64,000 nt of DNA from Actinomycetota bacterium. GTDB taxonomy: Bacteria > Actinomycetota > Coriobacteriia > Anaerosomatales > PHET01. This document shows, one piece after another, positions 17,101 to 25,100 of the stretch (its first letter is position 1; every line of letters starts with the position of its first letter). The stretch lies in assembly GCA_029265315.1 (NCBI GenBank), contig JAJUJM010000004.1, positions 77,032 to 141,031 of the forward strand, given 5' to 3'. The notes under the pieces are model-generated. The model had not been told where the DNA came from, did no database searches, and saw only the letters and a program-made list of their open reading frames with translations. A program made the position numbers and the translations under genes.

Positions 17101-18996
17101 TGTCACCGGACCCGAGTACATGACCGTCGGGCCGTCGGCAAGTCGGTAGTACGTAGCAGCGATGCCGGCATGGGCATCGGAGGCTGACAACGAGAACACC
17201 GCACCAGATGCCTTGTTCGTCCAACCGGCGACATCACCGGAAGCGGTCGTCACAGGAGCCGTGTCGTCCCATTCTCCTCGTCCGACCCGATGGTTGCCAG
17301 TATCAGCGACGAGGATGCTCGTGCTCGACAGGAACGCTGCGGCATGCGGATCGTTCATCCGGCCCGAGCCTGACCCGCGCGCGCCGAAGATGGCAAGCGA
17401 GCCGCCATTCGTTGACAGAAGCTGCACGCGGTGATTGCCCCGGTCCGCGACGAGCAGGCGATCACCGGCCTGGTTCACGGCGAGCCCCGCAGGGGTGTTG
17501 AACTGCACGGCACCAGAGCCGAAGCCGCCTATGGAGCGCAGGTACACACCATCACCTGCGAAGACCAGGATCCGGTGGTTTCCCGTGTCGGAGACGTAGA
17601 TGCGCCCGTCAACAGCGGTGGCGACACCAGTGGGCGCCCGCAGCCGGCCGACCCCGACCTCGTAGAGGAAGGTGCCGTCCGGATACATGACCTGCACCCG
17701 ATTGTTGCCCGTATCGGCGACGACGAGCGTGCCGTCGATGTTCTCTGCGATGGCCGTGGGCCGGTTGAACTGCCCTACAGCCGCACCCGGAGAACCGATC
17801 GAGCGCAGGAATGCGCCCGACGAGGAGTACACCACGATCCGGGAGTTGCCGGTATCACAGACGTAGACCTCGCTTCCGTCGCCGGAGACCGTGACGCCTG
17901 TCGGAGATGAGAGCGAGGGGGACGTTGCGAACGTCGCGATCACGTTGCCTGCGGCATCGAGCCGTCGGACTCTGCCTGTCGCTGATTCCACGACCACACT
18001 CGTGCCGTCTGCAGCGACCGCCACACCTTTCGGTGACGTGACCGGCGGAGCCTCGGCTGGAATCGGTGCGAACGTGTTCACCGGTTCCGGAGACGAGATG
18101 CTGAACCGCGCCAGACGGTGATTCAACGTATCCGCTACGGTGATCGCCCCGTCAGCACCGAGGTACAGACCCTCGGGTTGCGCGAGCGATCCAGTGCCAT
18201 AGTTCGCCGAGACGACACCCAGGTTCGAACACCTCTCGATCAGACCGCGCCCCGCGTCGATGACGAGGATTGAGCCCGGCGGGCCGACCTCGATACCTGA
18301 GAGGCGTGAGTAGCGCGACGTCGTGGTCGAACCCGCGCCGCTTCCGCTCGTGGTCAAACCCCACTCACGCAGCCATGTGCCGGTGAGCGACATCACTGTG
18401 ACACGTTGCGTGTTCGTCTCCGCCACGTAGAGTTCGCTGCCGCTCACGACGACAGCGGCGGGCGTCGAGAGCTGCCCGACGCCGATCGTGCGTTGCCACA
18501 CTCCCGCGGCCGAGAACACCTGGATGCGGTTGTTGAAGGTGTCAGCGACGTACACGAAGCCCGCGGCATCGATCGTGAGGTCCGTAGGGCTCATGAATTG
18601 CCCGTTGGCCGTACCGCGAGATCCCCACCAACGGACGAGCCGGCCCGAGCGCTCGAAGACCAGGATCCTGTCAGCGCCGCGATCAGCCACGTACAGCATT
18701 GCGTCGGGACCGAGAGCAAGGGACGTGGGGCGGACGAGCTCCGTTCCCGGTCCGTCGCGACCGTCGAACTCTCGAAGGAACGAACCCGCTGAAGAGTAGA
18801 CCGCGATACGCCTTCCGCTTGAGTCAGCGACAAACACCTCGCCGTCGAGAGCGATCACGACGTCGTTGGGTTCGGAGAGCGTCTTGACGGCGGTCCAGCC
18901 GCTGGTGGGGTAGTACCCGGCCGCGAATGCCACGGACGTCGAGGCGACCGCGCATGCAGCCACCGTGACCAAGACACTTCTCAGGGCTCGGAGCAT
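14149..18996 (-). CDS. Large secreted surface protein: NHL propellers followed by Ig-like/OmpL47-type repeats
   Basis: ATG 18996 is chosen (GAGGAG five bases upstream), and the product has 1,615 residues. A signal peptide (LVTVAACAVASTSVAFA) is followed by about a dozen NHL repeats (residues about 35-590), enough for two beta-propellers. Beyond these lie alternating beta-sandwich modules: about six begin D-x-T-x-PVT and contain DGG-x-x-x-Y-x-GP-x-VSG-x-GxH, and others contain RFDTGGG-x-x-W-x-PFA and PGEGLHW. This resembles OmpL47/Ig-like surface-stalk repeats. There is no LPXTG, SLH or C-terminal helix, so the mode of attachment is unclear. It has its own promoter and lies between module A and giant cytochrome 1. 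A binding or adhesion role is inferred. Confidence 0.82.
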   Translation of the reverse strand: MLRALRSVLVTVAACAVASTSVAFAAGYYPTSGWTAVKTLSEPNDVVIALDGEVFVADSSGRRIAVYSSAGSFLREFDGRDGPGTELVRPTSLALGPDAMLYVADRGADRILVFERSGRLVRWWGSRGTANGQFMSPTDLTIDAAGFVYVADTFNNRIQVFSAAGVWQRTIGVGQLSTPAAVVVSGSELYVAETNTQRVTVMSLTGTWLREWGLTTSGSGAGSTTTSRYSRLSGIEVGPPGSILVIDAGRGLIERCSNLGVVSANYGTGSLAQPEGLYLGADGAITVADTLNHRLARFSISSPEPVNTFAPIPAEAPPVTSPKGVAVAADGTSVVVESATGRVRRLDAAGNVIATFATSPSLSSPTGVTVSGDGSEVYVCDTGNSRIVVYSSSGAFLRSIGSPGAAVGQFNRPTAIAENIDGTLVVADTGNNRVQVMYPDGTFLYEVGVGRLRAPTGVATAVDGRIYVSDTGNHRILVFAGDGVYLRSIGGFGSGAVQFNTPAGLAVNQAGDRLLVADRGNHRVQLLSTNGGSLAIFGARGSGSGRMNDPHAAAFLSSTSILVADTGNHRVGRGEWDDTAPVTTASGDVAGWTNKASGAVFSLSASDAHAGIAATYYRLADGPTVMYSGPVTVDTEGETRVTYWSVDRVGNTEAARTFDVRLDRIPPAGSVVFGAASALMRAGVIPVESYVGGADEMRFGRDGSMGAWVPFSQSGSMVVNTEGPTTLQAEYRDLAGNVLSRSFATVIDGTGPVTTIYRVPSSAVSVGAVVVDISATDARSSVARIRYRLDGGVERTYEGPITVSGDGPHSIEAYAVDAVGNVGSTVRSDFGISRLTIGGALSVAGGLEHIGRRTVEVSTTVQSATRMRWDAGSGFSPWVPFLPEWSVTFPGDGFHTLHVQFEDVLGQRIELTRDVHIDLTAPVTSASGVPPSGVSGTPVIIALNVRDDSPVTTRYRIDTGAWREYTVPFTVSGDGNRTVTFQSTDAAGNVEAEKSVSFIIAATPPSGWIRPAGGVARLATQTVDLEIDAPGAVRMRFDTGGGPQAWMPFARSARVTVPGEGLHWITATFANIAGVESQASAQVLVDLTPPVTAVGGAPIGVSPGPVNLTINAYDALSRVTSISYRVDGGSVQTYRGPFTVSGDGVHRIEHWATDEVGNTSPHATEQVSISSLLRGGSLVVAGGAARIATLTASVEVGATDAREMRVDTGNGFSAWRPFERTFSVTLAREGMNSVRVELRNELGVDALLSTSVLVDMTPPVTSVIGLPAGGASSGPVMIALTTFDVSPVVQTVYSLDGGAWRQYAGPFVVSGAGVHSLAFRSRDSLGNQEQARTVSFLIASNLSGGSLRPAGGRSIVNTTTVSIEASVAGAVQMAFDGGRGFGPWSAYARSARVDVPGEGLHWIVGAFRDSRGVETTLGAPVLVDLTTPVSRGATATLATLAYGRDRAPRYALSLRGVATDQGSPASGISSWRWRLGQRTVTNGVFTGLRAGRYSVTATVLDRAGNATSSVVAARLGVAAAPVVPSRAQRMRAFSVRVTVPWAGSGAVGRIHAYKRAADGSWRLAKSVTPTLRVSGQTASMTAKVALPAGQWRLVAATSRSGSLITSVPSAVIAVR

Positions 18997-19036
18997 CCGC
19001 ACTCCTCAGTCATGACCAGCTCGTTCAGGCTCGCTC

Positions 19037-19045
19037 ATTCTAACA
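19037..19045 (-). promoter_or_regulatory. Candidate extended -10 promoter (TGTTAGAAT) for the NHL/Ig surface protein
   Basis: TAGAAT (five of six bases) is preceded by TG-N, an extended -10 element, with no good -35. The ATG is about 40 bases downstream. Confidence 0.4.
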
Positions 19046-19090
19046 ACTGCACAACGCGTGCCACACGTCGACACGCGTATTCCACGTGGG

Positions 19091-19120
19091 AGGGGCGGGC
19101 CCATGCGGGCCCGCCCCTCT
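19091..19120 (-). terminator. Perfect 13-bp GC-rich hairpin after giant cytochrome 1
   Basis: GAGGGGCGGGCCC and its exact complement are separated by a 4-base loop, starting 25 bases after the stop codon at 19146. There is no T-tract. It is probably a terminator or a 3' stabiliser. Similar T-less hairpins follow the hexahaem gene and giant 2. Confidence 0.6.
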
Positions 19121-19145
19121 TGAGACGTTCGAGGTGCGGCGGCTC

Positions 19146-22100
19146 TTACGGCCAGTACGGCGATGTAGCGTTCGTAGCGTGGCTTCCGCAACCAGTGACG
19201 CCACAGTAGCTCTCGGACCACCCGGTCGGCGTGTAGGCCCGGTCTGTGATGTTGTTGACGATCAGCGATGCATAGGGTGCTGGGTCGGTGCGATAACCGA
19301 TCAGGCGTGGGCGCTTCCATGCGTGCGGAATCTTGACATGGCAGTTGACGCACTTGCCACCAGTCGTACCGCGATGGTTGCTCCTGCTGTGGACGTTGTT
19401 CAGGCTGCCGAGATTCGCGACCTGGTGACACTTGGCACAGATAGGATTGCCTTGTATCCATGGACTGGCCGTGTTCAGGTACGCGGCGCCTGACGAATAG
19501 CTGTTGCTGTAGCCGCTCGCGATGTTCACCGTCATGCTCGCACCGTGTGGACCGGTGGCGCCACTGACATCACCGTGGCAGTCGCTGCACACGACCATCG
19601 ACGTGGATGTCCAACCAGCCGCCAACCAGCTGGAATCGCTCGGCAACGACCACGTACGGTTCGCGGAAACGCCGTCGACCGCCGTGGTGAAGCTCGTCTT
19701 GGCGCCCGGCATAGCGCTCAACACACGATGGCCGGACCATGTGGTCTGGAACTGCAGGTTACCGACGGCACCCGAGCCTCCGTTGGGGGTGCCGGTCCAA
19801 CCCCATCGCTGCACGTGAGGCCGCGTGGACTGGACTGTCGAGTGGCACGTCTCGCACAACACGTTCCCAGGCGTGCTATCGGCGTGGATCGTCGCCGACG
19901 TGACCGCCGAGGTCACACTGATCGGAGCCGCGCTGTCGCTTGCCTTCTTGTGGCAGACCGAACACGGCGTCGAACCGTACGCGCCGAGGACGAAGTGCTC
20001 GTTGTCGATGCTGTCGTCGTGGCAGCCACGACACCAAGCCGTCGTGAACGACGTCCCACTGTACGCACCGGCCGAGTTGCTCGCGATGCTCGACTCATGC
20101 CACGCCGTGTTGTGGTTGTCCACGTTGATGCCGACGTGGCAGCCCGCGGCCTGACAGTTCAGCTGCGTGGGATGCTGAGTGGTGCCTGTGTGGCAGATCG
20201 GGCATCCGAAGTTCGGCGTCCGGCTGTGGATGTTGGCCACGTCTGCGACGTTGTGGCACTCGGTTCCGTTCGGGTTGTTCTGGCAGCTGACGGCGGCGGT
20301 GCTGTTCGCCGGCAGCGCAGCGCCGAACGACGCGCCATTGACGCCGTTCACCGTGAAGTCATCCACGCGTCCGTACTCACCCGACGCATTGAAGGTGCCG
20401 CGGAACCGGACGTAGATCGTCGCTCCGCCCGGGATGCTCAGAACCGGACTCTGGGTCCAGCTGAGCGCATCGGTGTTCACGCGGAACAGCTCCGTGTACG
20501 GACCGCCGGCCGCAGTCGAGTACTCGCAAACCAGGAAGTCGGCGGTGTCACTCACGTTGACCTGGTACCAGAACTGGACGGTACCGCCACTGTAGCTTGA
20601 CAGGTTGTGACCAGCGGTGAGGTAGAAGTTGTATTCGGTCCTGGTCGTGTTCACGCCGATCTGGGCCGCCGCACCGGAGCGCGAGCTACCAGTCTGGACC
20701 GTGACGTATGTGGTGTTGCTGCGGGTCCACGTGCTCGGCCACGTCGTTGTGGTACCGAAGTTCTCGGTGAACACAGTGGCTGAGCTACCCAACGTGAAGC
20801 TCGAACCCGGAGCGGCCATCGTCTGTGCGGACGCATCGTGCTTGGTGGACCAGTCGCTGTGCAGCGCGCCCAAGTTGTGGCAGCTGTTCGCCTCGCCAGC
20901 ACAGCTGCCGGTCCAGCGGGCCGACCAGTTGTCGACCATGAGTTCGTGGCACGCGACACACTTGTCGGCCTTGCCACCCAGATTGAAGGACACGCTTGTC
21001 TTGTCGTGTTCCGTCTTGAGGTCGATCGTGTGACAGGTCGTGCACAGGCGCTCGAAGCTGACCGTGGCGCCATGGTAGTCCGTGAGCGTCTTGCTGTAGC
21101 CGGACGTGCCGTAGTTCGCGCCCGTGGTCAGTGAGCTGTCGTGGCTCGCCGTGTAGTAGTGGTTCGGGTCGTACGGCGTGTACGCGTGCGTGCCGGCCTC
21201 AAGCGCGTTGTGGCAGTCAACGCAGTCTGCGGTGTTCGTCGAGCCAAGGTTCGACCCAGCGTTGTGGCACGACCCGCAGTTGTCGTGAGCCAGCACGTCA
21301 CCGAAGCCAGTGGACTTGTACACGTTGCGGATATCGGTCACCGCGGTGCCGCCTGCAGCCTCATGGCAGCGGGTGCAGTTCGCGCTGTCGATCACGTTGT
21401 GGGCAGCCGGGTCGTGGGCGTCCGTGGTATGGCATGCGCCTCCGGTACCGCAGGACTTCGCGGTGGGCTTGAGACCCTGCTTCGTGTAGTCATGGCAGCC
21501 CGTGAAGGCGCACCCGAGAGCAGCCCGTGCCGGCGGCGTCATCGCCGTGCCCTTGTGCAACGCGTGCAGGTCCGTGGTCGCGTGGCATCCCGTGGTCACA
21601 CATGAACCGGCCCCTTGGGCCTCAGTGGCGGCCACGACAGGCGCCGTGGTCGAATGTTGCACCATCGTCGGCATATCGGTGACGTTGTGGCAGTCACTGC
21701 ACGCGTCCGTGGTCCAACTGCCGGTGATCTGAGCCGTGACGCCCACACTGTAGTTGTGGCAGTCGACACACGACGTGTTCCCGTACGGAGCCGGGAGCGC
21801 CTGGTGCTGGTGGTACAGACCATCGATGCCGGACACATTGATGTCATCGTGGCAGTCGATGCAGCGTGCGCTCAGCGTTCCGCCGGCCGTCACGCTTGTC
21901 GTCCGGGACGCGGATGCCGCGGTGTGCAGGCCCTCAGGATAGTGGCCGTCAGGCGTGGCGCCGGCCACCGGGATCCGGTCAGTCGCGCCGGCGTACAGCT
22001 GAGCGCCGCCACCGTGGCAGTTCATGCACGTGTTCGGATCGTTGAACTGTGGGTCGTTGTGGTTCGCAGCTGTGTGACACGGACCGGTCAGGCAGCCGCT

Positions 22101-25100
22101 GTTCGGATGGTAGCTCTGGTAGTTGGTCGACGGGCTGTTGCCGTGGCAGCCGGCGCCTGAGTCGACGCAACCAGTGACGGTTGTCGGGTTGAACAGCGAC
22201 CCGTCACGATCGAGCTCGTGGTTGTGCGCGCCCATGCCCTCATGGCAGCCAGCGGAACCGCACGCCACAGAGGCAGGCAAGGCGGCCGGAGTGGTATGGC
22301 ACGTGTTCGCGCACGTCGTCACCGTCGCGTTCGTGAGCGACGAGTTGTTGTGGATGACGGCGACGTCCTGGATGTAGTGGCATCCTGAGCCGCCGCATGC
22401 GGGTGATACGGCCGACGCATCGTGCTTGGCCGTCTGACCCAGGTGCTGGCTCGTGTGGCAGACACCACCGGCGTTGCACGTGCGGTTCCAATCGATGGAC
22501 TTCTTCGTCACATCGAATACGTCGGCCTTGTTCTCGTGGCAGTCCACACACTTGTCAGGGTAGATGCCGGGCACGCGCGTGGCATCGGACGATGCCTTGA
22601 AGTGCTCGGGCTTGAGCTCCATGTAGTGGCACGAGGAGCAGGCCACCGGGATGGCGTCACCCGGCTTCAGCGTGATCGCGTCGACACGGAACCGGTCGCT
22701 GTTGTTCGCGTTCGTCGAAGCGCTGAACCGAAGCGTGAGCGTGGCACTGCGAGGCACCGGCAGCGGACCGACCTTCGTCCAGGTCGTCTGGGTCACGTCG
22801 GTGTTCCAGAGCTGGACGAAGTTCGTGCCGTCAACCGAGTACTCGAGCCGCGCGTAGTCGGGCGACGCGAAGTTCGTGGTCGTGTAGTAGAACTCGACGG
22901 TCGGGCTGGCCACCGCAGCGGTGTCGAACGTCCGCTCGAAGTAGTTGGTGGAGCGGGTCGTTGACGTCGTGTAGATCTGGGCGTGGTACGTGCCCTCGTA
23001 AAGCGGTGCCGAGTTGTTCGTCACGACGAGCGTCGTCGAATTGCGCGTCCACGCCGCAGGCCAGGTCGCCGAGTTGAAGCCCTCGGTCGCGACGACCGAG
23101 TAGATCGCACCAAACCCGCCGGTCTGACTGATCGCCGTGTGGGTGGCCTCCGAGCCGAGGTAGTGGTTCGGGTCATGCGGCGCGTGGTCGCGGGTCACGT
23201 TGGGCATCTTGCCAAGGCTGTGGCAGTCCTTGCACTCCTTCTTGCCCTTGAGCGTGAAGGTGTACTGGTCGCCGTTGTACGTGTACACGGTGCCTTCGAG
23301 GTCGTGGCAGATGTTGTTCGAGGAGCAGTTCTCGGTGTCCGGGTATCCGTGGTTCGAACGCAGGTCGGTCGTCTCGTGGCAATCGACGCACGCCTGGCTC
23401 AACGCCGTCACGGAGTGCGCAGGGCCGATCTGCGTATGCGGCGACGTGATGTGACACGCACCGTTCACGCCGCACGTCTTGGCCGTCGGCTTCCAGCCCT
23501 GCAGCAGCGGGTCATGGCAGTCGACACACTCGGGCTCAGGACGGCGCTCACAGTCGCCACTGTATGAACCCGGAACGTACGGATACGGGTGGCATGTTCC
23601 GTTGCAGCGCTCGGCCGGATACGTCTCGACGACGCTGCCGTTGAACCACTGGAACGGGATGATGTTGCCATCGCCCTTGTGCAGCTCGTGGATCTCGAGC
23701 TGGACCGGCAGGGACTCGTCGTAGTGGCAACCGACGTCGCCACACTGGAAGTCCGGCGTGCTCATGACGGTCGCGGTCGCAGGGGGCGACGAGGTGGTCT
23801 CGTGCTGCACGTAGTTCACGCCCATGACGAGCGCGTTATGACAGTCGATGCAGTCGAGGTCCTGGTTGGTCGCAAGCGCGTTCTTGATGACATTGCCGAC
23901 ACGCGAGGTCCCAGCGACGTCACCCGGCGTCACGAACGAGTGGCAGTCGTAGCAGGTCGTATTGCCGTAGACCTGGAGCACCTGGTGCTGCTTGTAGAGC
24001 TGACCCATACCGTTGGAGGCCGTCGCGTTGTGGCAGGTGACACACGTGGCTGAGGCAGCTCCACCCACATTCATCGTCTGGGTCGACAGCACGATGGTGT
24101 GTGACGTCTCGTTGTAGTGACCACCCGTGGGCGCCGTGCTCGACGCCGTCAGCGCGATCACGTCAGGAGCGTTCGTGTAGTTGAGCGGCGCCGAGACCCG
24201 CCCGCCATGGCAGTTCTGGCAGGTCTGCGGGTTATTGAAGGCCGGGTCGCTCTGTGACGGGTTGGGCGTGGCGCCATCGGCCAGCTTGTGGCACAAGCCG
24301 CTCTGGCACCCGTTGTCGGGATGGTACTGCGCGACAGCGTAGTCGGGCGTCGGCGACGTGGGCATCGAGCCGTGACAGCCGATGCCTGAGTTGGTGCACC
24401 CGGTCACGGTCGTGTTGTTGTAGTTCGAGTTCGACAGGTCGAGCGCGTGGCCATGCTGCATGCCGAGGTGACACCCAGCCGACTCACAGTCGATGGTCGT
24501 CGGGATGGCCGTGTTGCTGCTGTGGCAGGTCACACACGACGGCACCATCGAGTTCGTCGTGATCGAGTTGTTGTGGATGACAGCCACGTCGTCGATCGCG
24601 TGGCAGCCCGTGCCGCCGCAGCCGGGGCTCACCGTGCTGGCGTTGTGCTTCGTCGTGCGGTCGGTGTGGGTGCTCGGGTGGCATGAAGCGCACTTCTTGT
24701 CCCACGCGGTGATCCACGAGTCCACCTTGGTCTCGTGGCAGACGATGCACTTGCCGATCACGGTGGTCGTGGTCGCGAAGCTCACCGTGGGCTTGGCGTG
24801 CTCAGGCTTCATCTCGAGCAGGTGGCACTGCGTGCAGCTGTAACCGTTGTACGTACCGTTGCCCGTGGAGGTGTGGGTCGTCTCGGTACCGACGTAGTGA
24901 TTCGGATCGGACGGCGAGTAGGTCTTCGAGTAGACCCCTGAGGCGTTGTGGCACTCGGCGCACTCACCGCTCTTGCCGGTGACGATACCCGGATAGCTCG
25001 GGTTGTTGTGGCACGTGTCGCAGGTCGGGTGGATCGTGCGGACGTCGTTCGTCTCGTGGCAGGACACGCACTCGCCCGAGCCGGTCGGCGTATGTGCCGC

